Of a DNA stretch of 64,000 nucleotides, positions 23,075 to 35,535 are shown one piece after another. Made by a program: the position numbers and the translations under genes. Under the pieces are notes generated by a model. It did not search any database and was not told the DNA's origin. It saw nothing but the letters and a program-made list of their open reading frames with translations. This DNA is from Entomortierella parvispora (taxonomy: Eukaryota > Mortierellomycota > Mortierellomycetes > Mortierellales > Mortierellaceae), in contig OY752149.1 of the NCBI GenBank assembly GCA_963573315.1, forward strand, positions 1,240,001 to 1,304,000, written 5' to 3'. Position 1 is the first letter of the stretch, and each line of letters begins with the position of its first letter.

Positions 23075-24152
23075 ATGGCCACCACCACTGTTGGAGCACA
23101 CAAGAAGAAGGATGCCAAGGCCTTCATGACCGACTTTCTCCTCGTACGTCTGTAACTGATTCATGACTCTCTCTCTCTTTCCTCATTGTTGTCCGTTGGA
23201 TTGGAGTAAACTGACACATGGATTTCTTTACGAACAACATATTTCTGCTCTTCTTCGGCATTCATATCAGGGAGGAGTCGCCGCCTCTGTGTCAAAGACT
23301 GCCGCAGCTCCGATCGAGCGTGTCAAACTTCTTCTCCAGAACCAGGACGCGTTGATCAAAGCCGGTCGACTCTCTCATCCTTACACAGGAGTCACGGATT
23401 GTTTCCGTCGTGTCATTGCCGAGGAAGGCGTCGCCCCTCTCTGGAGAGGCAACGGTGTGAACGTCCTCCGTTATTTCCCCACCCAGGCCCTCAACTTTGC
23501 CTTCAAGGACTATTACAAGGCCATGTTCAACTTTCAAAAGGACAGAGATGGTTACGGGAAATGGCTCTTTGGCAACTTGGCCTCGGGTGCCCTCGCCGGC
23601 GCGACTGGACTCTTGTTCACGTACTCTTTGGACTTTGCGAGAACTCGTCTCTCTGCGGATGCCAAGAGCAGCGGTGTGAATGGCACGCGTCAATTCAATG
23701 GTTTGACAGATGTCTTTAAGAAGACCATTGCGGCCGATGGCGTCGCCGGTCTTTATCGTGGGTTCTCGCTTTCGGTCGTGGGCATCATTGTCTACAGAGG
23801 ATTGTACTTTGGATTGTATGATTCCATCAAGCCCATCATGCCGGAATCTATCCGCGGTTCGTTCTTGGCCTCGTTCATCCTCGGTTGGGGTGTGACCAAC
23901 TTGGCCGGTTTTGCTGCCTACCCCGTTGACACGGTCCGTCGTCGCATCATGATGACCTCGGGTGAGGCCGTCAAGTACAAGTCCTCGGTCGATGCCTTCT
24001 CGCAGATCATCAAGCAAGAGGGCTTCAAGTCGTTGTTCAAGGGCGCGGGTGCCAACGTTCTCCGTGCCGTTGCTGGTGCCGGTGTCTTGTCTGGATATGA
24101 TCAGCTTCAGGTCCTTGTCTTTGGAAAGGCCTACAGCGGTGGATCCGGATAA
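23075..24152 (+). CDS. AAC: Mitochondrial ADP/ATP carrier
   Basis: This inner-membrane antiporter exports ATP for ADP. Exons 23075-23143 and 23271-24152 give 316 residues. The first exon ends in TDFLL and splices to [19 protein letters not shown], which rebuilds the first carrier signature. The three repeats each have a PxD/ExxR/K motif ([21 protein letters not shown]). The diagnostic nucleotide-carrier hexapeptide, normally RRRMMM, here reads RRRIMM near residues 246-251. There is no cleavable presequence, as usual for the family. The leader is pyrimidine-rich with TCTCCAC repeats and CACC before the ATG, consistent with high expression. Confidence 0.95.
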
Positions 24153-24452
24153 GCAGCTGCATTCTCTGGTCTCGATGAGTCCTCCGGCCCCCCTCTCCAG
24201 TTGACATTGATTCATTCTTGGTTCTTGAGGGCGACACTAGCCTACCTTTACTCCCCACTCTTCCATCGATCACTTTCTTTCTTTTCTTACCGTCCAATTG
24301 GGACTGGTAGCACTCCCCACTCTGATATGTGTTGAATGACTTGTTCATCCACACAATAAAAAGGCCAGGAAAGCTTTTTGGAAAAAAAAAAAATAGAAAA
24401 GAAAAGGTCTAGGTCGTTCGCTTTTACTTCGGGGGTATTGATATGGATTTCC

Positions 24453-26130
24453 TTATGTTTGCTCATTGTTAAAGTTGAGTATCCTCCAGAAGAACTTTGA
24501 CTCGTATTCTTTCTCAAACTCAATGTCAACAGTCAAGTAGTTGGGCAGGACCTTCAAAAGCTCTGCGTCTCTCTTGCTGTCAATAATAGGCGAATATGTT
24601 ACAAGGGTGCTTTTGGTGCTATAGGTCAGCGTGAATCTCAAAGCTAAAAGTCAGAAGAGAATATTTCCAAGAGTCAGTATTAGCCCTCATTTTCTTTAGT
24701 CTCCATAGCTTTGGCAAGAACTTACTTCCTCTTTTCCCTGTATGCTCACACTCCCAGACGGAAGGGACACGCTCTTTGGCCGAACCCGGACTGATATCCT
24801 TGGGGGTGATCTTGAATCCACTCAGGTTCTCAAACATGTGGATGGTGCTCATTGCAATAGCCGACTGAGGCGTTACATCAGGACTGGCTAGTACTGAGGC
24901 TATGGACGCTTCCTTGGCTCGAAGTTTTTCTTGACTCTCCTTCTGCTCGAGTTTCTTGAGTGAATCCCGAAGTTCCCGTTGAAGTGTCCGTACTATGATT
25001 CCAGGCAGGAGGTAAAGGATCAGTCTCCTTCTTTCGCCGTTAAATGTTACATGTGAGATGATAGTCACATCGTCCTTAAAGACTGACTGGTGAAGTGCTT
25101 TACCTTTGGCATTCAGAGTCTCGTTCAAGTCCCTGAGAACTTGTTGTGATCGTAGGGCAGCTGTTGTGAGGATAATAAAGGTCAAGCTTAGAATCCGGAG
25201 AAGCAACTGTGCAATGATGGCGAGATGCGGTGAAGGTCACATACATTCCAGTTGAGGTTCAATCTGCTTCCTGTAGTTGGCTGCACTCAGAGTAGCCTCG
25301 TGCAGTTTTGCTCTACATTCCTCCAGATGTGTCTCTGCCTCCGTGTGTCGAAGTTGCTTCAAGTATCTGAACTTTGCTTGCACATCTTGCATGGCGGTAA
25401 CCACCTGTCGGGTTGGCAAAACAAATTTACTTGGTCAACATGACAGTAAAAGCCGACAAGTCAACACCAGGAGCGCCGATGAAAGTCTAATATACCTCTT
25501 CCTTGGACATGTCCATCATATTCCAGACACGTTTTTGTTTTTTCTGGTCATTGCTCGAGGAGGACTCTGTTGCAGCGTTGTTGCTGTTGGTGTTGCCGTT
25601 GGTATCGCCGGTCCTTTTAGAAGATGGGGGTTCCTGCTGCGACGATTTCTTTCGTGGTTTTGGTTGTGATTTCTTCCTGGACAGACTTTCTTTTTCTCGC
25701 TCATCCTCATTCTCAGTGTTGGATCCTGCTGGGGAAGCATCCCTGCGAGCAGTTTTGCTTGGTCGTTCTACTTTTGACGCGTTTTTTTTTTGTTTGTTTT
25801 TTGGAAGGTTATTGTTGATAATGCGCCTTGCAAGAAAGAGTAAACAATGGAAGAGTACGGAGCGATGCAGCACAATGTAATGTAATGCAGTTTGTACCTG
25901 AATGTCCACCTGAATGTCCACTGCCCAGAGAAGAGTAAGGCTCCGAGCTTCCTTTTGCACGCTGGAGAAAGAGGGATGAATTGATTAGAGGACAGTTGCA
26001 TCCGAATGGTGGCGCCAGGGTATTCTTCAGTTGAGCATAATGTAATCCCTGGCATGCTCGGGCCGATCAAACGTACCTTGACGGCGGTGGAGGAGACCTT
26101 TGCAGAGCCGGTGGAGCGTTTTGGGGGCAT
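24453..26130 (-). CDS. Monopolin complex subunit Csm1/Pcs1
   Basis: Csm1 (Pcs1 in fission yeast) crosslinks kinetochores in meiosis I and prevents merotely in mitosis. Seven exons fit in phase: 26130-26077, 25961-25898, 25770-25496, 25404-25245, 25160-25104, 24992-24726 and 24643-24453, giving 355 residues. The N-terminal third is basic, Ser/Asn-rich and disordered. A long coiled coil runs from about 135 to 250. The C-terminal globular domain has MFENLSGFKIT, then RFTLTYS, then YSPIIDSKRDAELLKVLPNY and a final KFFWRILNFN, the family hallmark. The second and third exons are the least certain, because the exon 3 acceptor is AAAAG. Yeast Csm1 has about 190 residues, so the N-terminus is extended as in other filamentous fungi. 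Confidence 0.82.
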
Positions 26131-26858
26131 TCTGTCCTGTGTGTGATTGCGCGTGAGGCGAAGGAAAGAAAGAAGAAAAGGAAAGGAAAGGGAAGGGAAG
26201 GAAAAGAGACGACGGGAGAAGAGAAGGGAAAAAAAAAAAAAGAGGAGAAAAATTGGTTTCTGTCAGGCACAGTGTCAACACACACATGTATTGCACACAC
26301 ACATTGCACACACACTGCTTGCTTCTCTTCGCTTGTGCTTTCTGCACTCGGTCTCCTGCCTTTCCCATCCTTCCTTCCTTCCTTCAGCTCATCCATCCCT
26401 CTTTCATTCGCTCCTTCCTTTCATCCCCTCCCTCCTTTCATCCCTACTTGTTCATCCACTCTTCTTTCCTTCTTCTCTTCCTCCGAATGGCCTTCTCGTG
26501 GGCATAACCTCGCCCCCTTCGTCCTCGCCTCATCGGATCGTCTCTTCCTTTCTCTTTCTCTCTTTCTCTCTTTCTCTCTTCCATCCTGTCCTCCTCTTCC
26601 TCCCCGAGGACCCAACCGCAATCTCCCATTCGACAATCCACCGATCCAGATTCACAACAAAAAACAAAGGGTCCTTCTAATCCATCTCCCTTTTTTCTTG
26701 CCTTGCCTTGCACTCTCATTCCACCGCAAGACCTTCTTCCTTCCTTCCTTCCTTGTGTCTAGTGGACTCGATATCACCTCCATCACCTCTCTTCCAGCCA
26801 ACATAACACACACATTAATCCTCGACCCCAGCCAGCATAATCCACATATCCACATCCC
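26131..26858. promoter_or_regulatory. Divergent promoter, CSM1 / ABCC transporter
   Basis: The first 110 bases are purine-rich on + (26155-26255). A CA-rich patch at 26278-26310 follows, and from 26330 to 26860 the strand is almost all C and T. No gene is seen; the long open frames here are low-complexity pyrimidine reads. Confidence 0.65.
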
Positions 26859-29800
26859 ATGCCCCTGTCCCTTCAACGGTCCCAACGGCGCCACAAGAGC
26901 CGCCGAGACTCGACCTCGTCGTCCTCGGATGAGACACCCGTTGTCCTGAAGGGCGGCCACTCGCTCAACGTTCTCTCCCAGTGGTTCTTCCTCTGGGTAA
27001 TTCCCCTCCTCCGCCGCACCCGGTCTGACCCAGATTTCGATTCAGAGTCGATCCAGCTGCAGGAAGAAGAATCCGCCCAGTTTGCTGGCGAGCGTCTAGG
27101 CGATCGCTGGCAGCAGGAGGAGCTCGATCACAAAGAAAAGTAAGTAGACTCCCTCTCTTCTCTCTTGCCTTCGCCATCCGCATTCCTGTCTTTTCCTCTC
27201 CTTTCCTGCTGATTGGGGCAGTAAACCGACCAGGCAACCCTAGCCCGGGGAGTGTGGTCTGATCTTCGACATCAAAAGATCTGGAGGCAGGACCATGGTA
27301 CCGCCCTCTGACAGGGTACGATCGATCCTGCACGATGTCCGCTTTCAGTCCCCTATTTGCGGCAGATATTCCTCTGCCCTCTCGCCTACTGCCGCCGCTT
27401 CAAGGCCCACAGGGCCCTTTTTCCCTTCCCCTCTCCTTCCTTCTCCCCCTTCTCATGTGTTTGCCTGTCTATCTGACAGTACCCCATATCTCGAAAAGCC
27501 AGCATGACTCCTTTGAACACACCTCCTGGCTCTGCTTTTCATTACCGGGTTTGCTATCAAAAGGCCAGAAATCAACGAGAAACCAGCAATTGTGCTCGCG
27601 TAAGGAGAGAGAACGGCACAACTATGGTCCTTGGGGCACTTTGGGGTGGTTAGGAGGGTCAACACGCCAAGAATGGGCACCATCCTCCGGTGGATATGAA
27701 CACGTGTACTGGACATTTGGCAAGATACCCCTGTTTTTTGACCTGCAGCTTCTCTGACAGTCGCCGCTAGTTTGGGGACACCAAAGATTGCACAAGACTG
27801 ACTGGGTACCATAATTAGAACTTGGTCTCCATGTGCCTTTGTTTAAAAAATTACCCTCAATTGACGGACGCATCGTAGCAGGAGAAAGGGGTGCATCCAG
27901 GGGAAGGGGCCTGCCCTCAATTGCGTTGCGTTGGGCGAGAGAGTGTGGGGTGAAAAGGCTCTTGTTTGGTTTACCCTTGTTGTGCCGTCACAGGCACCCA
28001 GTTGTCAACACCATTGGCCACAAGGACTTTTCTGAGTAATTTTACAAAGTCAGGGGAAAATGGTGCCATTGAATCAAAGTCTCTCTGGCGACCGCCGACT
28101 TTTGGCTATGCCTCTGTCCGACTATCGAAGCTGCTTCTAACAATGACCCGATCTTTTTCTTCTACCTTCCATCTTGTATTTTTTTTCATCTACTTGAAAA
28201 AATGCGCGCATTTGTTTTATTGTTGTTGCCTGCGTGACCTTTAGAGCATCCATCAGCAGAGCCTTGATGAGCGCCTTTGGGCGACCCTATCTCATGTTGG
28301 CGTTCTACAAGGTCTTCTGGATCATCTTTACCTACCTTGGCGCATATTTTTTTGTCAAGCGGATTATCAGCCATGTAGAGTCGGCATCTTTAGACGGTCC
28401 TGAAACGAATTCTGCCACTCCAGGATATCTCTACGCCCTTGGCCTCTTCTTAACTTGTGTCTGCAGTAGCGTTTGCATCCAGCAGGTCATGGCTGAGTGT
28501 ACCCGGATAGGAGTCCAGGTAAGAGTCTATTTCTAGCTTGGACATGTACGTCTCCGAACCATGGGGTCTAATGTCCTTGTCTTTTGCTGTTAGGTCCGCG
28601 CTGGGCTCATGGTCTTGATCTATCGCAAATCCCTCAAGTTGTCTTCGGCACATGGCGGAATTGGCAACATCATCAACCTTATCTCGAACGACTGCAACCG
28701 TGTTGCAGAGTCTTTTGTCAACTTTCACTTCCTCTGGAGTTCTGCGTTGGAGATCCTTGTGGTTATTGCACTTGCGTTTGTGGAGCTTCAGGTCGCGGCT
28801 GTGCCTGCTTTGGTCATCTTGGTCCTTCTCTTCCCTGTCCAGTACTTTCTTTCTCTATATACCGCCCGCGTGAACGCCACGGCCACCAACTTGACCACGG
28901 CCAGGATTCACATCATGTCAGAGCTCCTCACCGCCATCAAGCTCATCAAATTTTATGCGTGGGAGTCCTACTTTCGTGATCGCGTTACCCGCGTCAGAGC
29001 CAAGGAAATGAAGGAGCTCCAGAGAGGAATGTACCTCAAGATCACCTCGTTCGCCGTCGTGTTTGCTGCACCTGTCGTTACAACATTGGCCTGCGTCTGT
29101 GTTTATGAATTGACCGACAACAGAGGAGCGACCGGCAACGTGAAGGCGAGCGTCGTGTTCACGATCCTCTCATTGTTTAACACCTTGCGTTACCCGCTTA
29201 TCATGCTCCCTATCGCGGTCAAGACCACATTGGGTGCATTGCTCAGCTTCAGTCGCCTGGACGGCTTCTTGAGTTTGCCGGAAGTTGAGCCTCTTCCACA
29301 TCGCAGCGGACCTGGCTCCGTGCAGGATTCGGACAGGGATGAATTCAGAACGGCGTCTGTTGTGGCAGATGGATTGGTCATGAATGGTTCTACCAGCAGC
29401 AGTGGAGATGCCAAAGAGATGGAGCGACTTGCACGCCTTCGGGAGATTTCCCAACTTCGGATTTATATCAAGGATGCAGACTTTGGCTGGCCAGAGTCTC
29501 AAGAGTCCAACCCCACTCTAAAATTTATCAGCATGAGTGTCAAGCCCAGGCAGCTGGTTGCCATTGTTGGCGATGTCGGTTCAGGAAGTATGTTTTCTGG
29601 AAAAGCCTGGAAATTCCAAACAATATCATTGATTTATTAACAGGACGTTACTTTCTACCGCCATAGAATCCTCAACATTGGCAGCTATTATGGGTCAAAT
29701 CAGGCTAATGGCAGGAGACAAGGAAGTCCATGGATCGCTAGCCTATGTGCCTCATGATGCCTGGCTTTTGAACGCAACTCTGAAGGAAAACATCTTGTTT

Positions 29801-32800
29801 GGCTCTCCTTTCAATCGCCAAAAGTACAACGATATCATTCGCGTCTGCGCTCTTACTCGTGACTTGACACTGCTCAGTGCCGGCGATGAGACCGAGATTG
29901 GCGAACGAGGAATTAACCTGAGTCAAGGCCAGCGACAACGTGTCAGTTTGGCTAGAGCAGTTTATTCGGATGCCGATATTATGCTTCTGGATGACCCCCT
30001 CAGTGGCATGGATGCTCAAGTCGGAAAGCACATTTTCCAAGAGTGCATCAAGGGATATCTCGCCAACAAAACGATCATCTACGTCACGAACCAACTTCAG
30101 CATCTTGCCGATTGTGACCACGTTATTGCAATGAAATCTGGATCGATCGAAGTCCAAGGAACCTTTCAAGAGCTGATGGCTAAGGACGTTAATCTCGCAC
30201 GTATCGTGAATGAATCAATGGAAATCGAAGACCCGGACCAAATCCACGAACTGATGAATGAAATTCGACTGGAGCCTACGGACGAGGCCGACATTGGCTC
30301 TTCGGTGACGGCGGCCGGCTCTGAAAAACCAGTTGACAACCACCTCACAATCCCAAGGACAGTTACCATTCAACAAGGAAGTAATGGAAAGGGCTCTAGT
30401 GCGCGGTTCCCCGATTTTGAAAAGAGGTCCGAGGGCGAAGAATTGAACAATATCAGTGTCAGAGGTCTTGCAAGCTTTGCTAAAGCTGTGGGGTCATCCT
30501 CAGTCCAAAACCGACCCAACCTTCTCTCAGTGCGCTCTCACTCCATGTCACAGGCAGGGACATCTAACAGCGCCTACAACACAGCGGCAAATGAGCAAAC
30601 TATCCACCGTCTTCGGGAACTCAATGCGCACACGATCCAAAACCAAATGTTGAACGAGCAAACAATCTCCAGGATGATTGAACGCAACCAGATGACCATC
30701 CTCGGAAGCATGGGACAGAATCGCCTAACCTCACTGCCAACAAACCGTGAAGAGAATGCGATGGCGAAAGCCGTAGAACGGAACCAGTTGACAATCCACA
30801 GTCTGAGCGGTCGCGAGGGAGGTATGCTGAGTGGAGGCCGTGGCGAGAGGCTGGATCTCGGTTACGGTGTAAAGAGTCGTGATGTTGTGTCTGGGTGGTC
30901 TGTTGCGAAGGCGTATCTCCGTAAAGGTACCGGGATTGGACTTTCTGTGGCTGTAGCGCTTGTCTTTTTAGCGACCCATGGACTTCGCATCTTTTCCGAC
31001 TACTGGCTCCGCTTTACTGCAGGAACGGACGAAAAACCGGATTTCCATTATTATCTCAGTGTCTACGGTGGACTTGTGGCCGCTGTGGTTGTTGGTGCGT
31101 ATGCTCGTACCTTCTTCCTATCGTGGGCCGTGTTCAAAAAGTCTTTGACCTATCATGACCGCATCTTCCGCAAGATTATGCGAGCACCCATGAGTTACTT
31201 TGACGTAACACCTTTGGCAAAGATCCTGAACGCCTTTGCAAGACACCTTTACGTCGTGGACGAAGTACTTCCTGATGCGATCCTCCAGATGCTACAGTAT
31301 ATGCCTCTAGCCATCGGAACCACGATCCTCGTGATTGTTATCATCCCTTGGTCCGCGATCGCTGTTGTAGTGCTTTTGGTGTTTGTCTGGTTGCTGCTCC
31401 GTGCCTCAAATATCACAGATGATCGCCTCAAAGCCATGGAAGCCGTGACAAAAGGGCCTATTTTCGCTCACATGGCTGCTACCCTCGACGGGTTGTTTTC
31501 GATCCGTGTCTATGGTGCCGAGGAGCGATTTGACGCCTTTAACTTGGCAAAGATTGACGACAATCACAAGGCGCTGTTTGCAATGATGCAGGTCCGTGCC
31601 TGGTTGGCGCTTTACTTGGATTTGATCTCGTCTCTGTTTGTGTTGGCAACTGCCATGTTTGTCATTCACTTTGCCCACAATGGCACTTTGGACGCGTCGC
31701 AAGCTGGATTGGCCATCACCAATGCCTTACAACTGCTCATTTTTGGCCAATGGTCAGTTCGCATGGCCGGCGAAGTCAAGTCTACCAAGGAATCTGTCTG
31801 TCAACTGGAGCTCTACGGTATGAACATCCCAGCAGAGGCGCCTGATCATATCCCAGGAAACGAACCCCCTGTCGACTGGCCAAGTCAAGGAGAGATTGAG
31901 TTCAAGAAGGTAGTGCTCCGCTATCAAAACTATGGAGTGGCTGTGCTCAAGAAGGTCAGCTTTATTGTCCGGCCTGGCGAGAAGATTGGTGTGGTTGGAA
32001 AGATGGGCAGTGGAAAGACGACCTTGTTGATTAGTTTGCTCAGAGTCGTCGAGGCTGCAGAAGGCAAGATTTTGATCGATAACCTAGATGTTCGTGAGAT
32101 CGGGTTACAGGACCTTCGCAGCAAAATTGCCATCATCCCTCAAGAACCCGTGCTGTTTGTGGGAACGATTCGCTCAAACTTGGATCCTTTCCATCGCCGA
32201 ACCGATCAGGAAATTTGGGCAGCCCTGGATGCTGTCCATCTCTCAGAGAACATCAAAGCCAACATGCCTGCCAAGTTGGAGACGCCCATCATTGAGAACG
32301 GACGCAACTTTTCCTTGGGACAACGCCAGCTGTTCTGCATTGCCCGCGCCATTCTCTTTCAGAGCAAGATTCTTGTCCTTGATGGTAAGACTTTTAAGCA
32401 GTCGGGAAGCCACATCGTTTGATATGTTTGTGGATATTGTTTTTAATTTTGGTTTTCACTCTACGATTTCATTTTGTAGAGGCCACCAGTGCCGTTGATC
32501 TCCAGACGGATCTTTTGATCCAAGAAACCATCAAAAAGAACTTTGCCAACTGCACGGTTCTCATGATTGCGCACAGACTGAACACGATCATTGAGTGCGA
32601 CAAGATCCTAGTCATGGAAGATGGACGCGTCGTGGAGTTTGAGCATCCTACGAAGCTCATCGAGAACAAAGATGGCTATTTCCACAGTCTTGTCAGTCAG
32701 TCAGGGCCCAACTCTGTTGCGAGACTCAAGGTTATGTTGAGAGAGCATGGACAGACAGTCGATGGCGAGCCTCCAATTGTCGTCGATCGGTCCATCTACC

Positions 32801-33171
32801 TGAGGGCGACAGATACCGTTCCCGAAGGTGAAGAGACTGAACCCTCGTCTCCATCTTTTTCTGCAGGGTCGTCATCAGCTTCCTCCCCCGAGGCCACATC
32901 GAAACAGCTCTACAGCCCGCCCTCAATATCCATAGATGGTCCTACTGGCGGCTCGCCGGTGGCTACAGGCAGCAGTTGCTCATCCGTTCGCGGTGGGCAA
33001 TCTGAACGATCTGCCTCGCCATCTCCTACCGCCCCTTTTATGTCGGCCGAGGCGGCCGCCAACACGCTGTCCTCTGGACCAGCCACGCCGACGACAAGCC
33101 ATCCAATGCCCAGGTCCTTGGAGGATGTTTTCGCACCGCGTAACCTCCCTTTACCACGAAAAGACGAATAG
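26859..33171 (+). CDS. ABC transporter, ABCC/MRP family (full length, two NBDs)
   Basis: Exons 26859-27139, 28245-28518, 28594-29587, 29667-32384 and 32480-33171 give 1652 residues. ABCC proteins export glutathione conjugates and other organic anions. The order is TMD1, NBD1, linker, TMD2, NBD2, without an N-terminal TMD0. NBD1 has VGDVGSGKSST (Walker A, split by intron 3), LSQGQ and MLLDDPLSGMD, where Asp replaces the catalytic Glu as is usual for this family's NBD1. NBD2 has GKMGSGKTT near residue 1294, SLGQRQ for the signature, and LDEATSAVD with the catalytic Glu, split by intron 4. The linker (residues about 700-920) is long and polar, and 820-898 carries diverged repeats around NEQTI. 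Intron 1 is 1105 bases, about ten times the local norm. The C-terminal tail is Ser/Pro-rich. The substrate is unknown; the closest architecture is Yor1/ABCC5-like. Confidence 0.92.
27140..28244 (+). other. Unusually long first intron of the ABCC gene
   Basis: This 1105-base intron joins a two-base overhang (AA|GTAAGT) to an A at 28245, and the joined protein is continuous with the family. No frame inside matches a known protein. I see no clear terminal inverted repeats, so a decayed insertion is only a possibility. Confidence 0.6.
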
Positions 33172-33318
33172 ACGCTCAAACCGAAATAAATTTCAAACGA
33201 GCAAAATTGCAAAATTGGTGGCACATGGCTTCAAGGAGGTCTTTTTTTGTCCTTGTCGCCAAACCTTTTTTTCTGGTGTCCATCTTGTTTCTTCATTCAC
33301 CTTCTTTTTTTCCACAGG

Positions 33319-35252
33319 ATGAGCAGCAGGACACAACACGGTCGGAAAGGCGGCAGTGGCAGCAAGACCTCTTACCGCCCCTCAACCGATGCCTCATCAC
33401 CTGACGCATTGCAGCAAAAGTCATCGCTGAGCATCCTTCGGCCCATTGACCTGGTCTCACAGCTCTTGTTCAACCATGACCATTTTTGGAAGCTTGCTGG
33501 ACTCTTGTTTCTGGGAGAGATCTTGCTGAACGTGGTCATCATCAAGAAGATCCCTTGTACGGAGTGAAAACAGGGATAACTGTCGAAAAACGGGAGTAAC
33601 ACGCTGCTTTTTGGACACGCCCACCGAGCATTAACAGTTATACCTTTTCTTTCATTTTCCCCTTCTCATTCTAGATACCGAGATTGATTGGGTGGCATAT
33701 ATGCAGGAGGTTTCTGGATACCTCAAGGGCGAGACTGACTACTTGAAGCTTCGGGGAGATACAGGACCTCTGGTGTACCCAGCAGGATTTGTTTATATCT
33801 ACTCGGCGCTTTATTATCTTACAGAACATGGTACCAACATCCTGAGGGGCCAGTGGTTCTTCATGGGCTTGTACCTGCTTACACTTGGAGTCGTATTTGC
33901 CATCTACTCCAAAGACAAGACGGTAAGGTGGGCAGTAGAAAATGAAGTAGCATATTGGACGGATCAGGTCCTAACTCATCCTTTAATTTTCGGTTTGATC
34001 CACCCCTCAATGCAGGTCCCACCTTATGTGTTGATCCTGGTGTGCCTGTCCCGCCGATTGCATTCGATTTATGTTTTGCGGTTATTCAATGATCCCGTAG
34101 CAATGTTTTTCATGTATGCTGCAACCTTGGCATTCCTCTCTAAGCGCTGGACGATCAGCAGTGTATTATTCAGGTATAATCCCGAATGACTGTGTGCGTG
34201 TTCATTTTATTTTATTTTACTCCATGGTTTTCGAATCCTTATTCACTTTTGTCTGAAACTCTGACAACATTTTTTAAATACAGTCTTGCAGTTTCGGTCA
34301 AGATGAACATCCTCCTGTTCTTTCCGGCATTTGGATTTCTGTTGTGGCAAACCCAGGGTATTGTCGGGACCATTGTGCAACTTTTACTCATGGTGCTGCT
34401 TCAGGTACGAAAGCGAAGGGAGAGAATTAGAGCACAGTAGAGAATAATCCAAGAGGTCATGTCTTTGCCAAAAGGATTGGTTTACAAGTTTCCTTACAAC
34501 TTCCTATCTTTTGGCCTTTATTTTCGTCCCATTTTTTTAGGTTCTTCTTTCGCTGCCATTTACTCTTCATCATCCCGAAAGCTATATCCAAAAGGCTTTT
34601 GAGTTCTCCAGGGTCTTTCAATACAAGTGGACTGTGAACTGGAAGTTTCTGGATGAGAGAACATTCTTAAGTGAGGACGTCGCCAGATTGTTGCTAGGGG
34701 CTCACTTTATCGTCCTCTTTGTATTTGTCATTTTCAGGTGGAGCAGGTAAAAATTTGATCACCTTGTTCATTTCCTGTCGAATCTAGCCTTTTGGCCTCT
34801 TTTCTATGATAATCGCTTTTTTCTGATTTTGGGTTGCGGTCTCTCTTTCACTCTGTAATAGATCCGAGGGGGGTATCGTTCCTGTCGTCCTGCGCGGGTT
34901 GACAGCTTCCAAGACATTACTCTCGATCCACTCTCTGTACCATAGTCCCAACCATGTGATCAGTCTCTTGTTCACGAGTAATTTCATTGGTATTGTGTTT
35001 GCTAGATCGCTGCACTATCAGTTTTACGCCTGGTATTCTATGACGCTGCCGTTTTTGCTCTGGCAGACACGGTTGCCCATTATTGTCCGCGTTTTTGTTC
35101 TGGGCTTGATTGAATGGTCCTGGAACGTGTTCCCGGCCACGGCTCAGAGCTCTGGTATTTTGTTTGGTTGCCATTTGCTTCTACTGGCAGGACTCTGGGT
35201 GGGCAAGGGTCCAGAAAGGTCGTCTGGCACGATTAGAAAGCGTAACGAATAA
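33319..35252 (+). CDS. ALG3: Dol-P-Man alpha-1,3-mannosyltransferase ALG3
   Basis: ALG3 adds the first lumenal mannose to Man5GlcNAc2-PP-dolichol in the ER. Exons 33319-33556, 33675-33922, 34016-34173, 34284-34404, 34541-34746 and 34862-35252 give 453 residues. The first junction rebuilds [18 protein letters not shown], and the next exon has the family stretch [17 protein letters not shown], a catalytic-loop signature. Later [10 protein letters not shown] and [11 protein letters not shown] are typical, as is [17 protein letters not shown] near the end. About ten hydrophobic helices are visible. It lies 147 bases after the ABCC stop on the same strand, so its promoter must be very short or inside the upstream 3' region. 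Confidence 0.95.
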
Positions 35253-35535
35253 AAGGGGGAGGAAGAGAAGAGAAATGTTGACCGTTTCGTTCTGTCTTCA
35301 AGAAAGTTCGAATAAAATTTAAATTTCCAAGCCACTTTGATCTTTCTTTGCCAAGTAACTCAAGTTTGCAGCATGCTTCTGCATCACTCTTTACTTTACC
35401 TCAGGAACCATGCCGCCGCGTTGTCAGTGAGCAAAAAGGACCAGGAAACACACACGCTCAACACCCTCCTAGCAAAGGCAATCCCCACCACCTCTCAGAC
35501 AGATAACTGTTAGTGCGAACTTGCAAAACAACATA

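Noticed and set aside
25770..25845. Alternative CSM1 acceptor at GCAAG|GCGC
   Set aside because: It does not keep phase with the preceding exon; the AAAAG acceptor at 25771 does, though it is weak.
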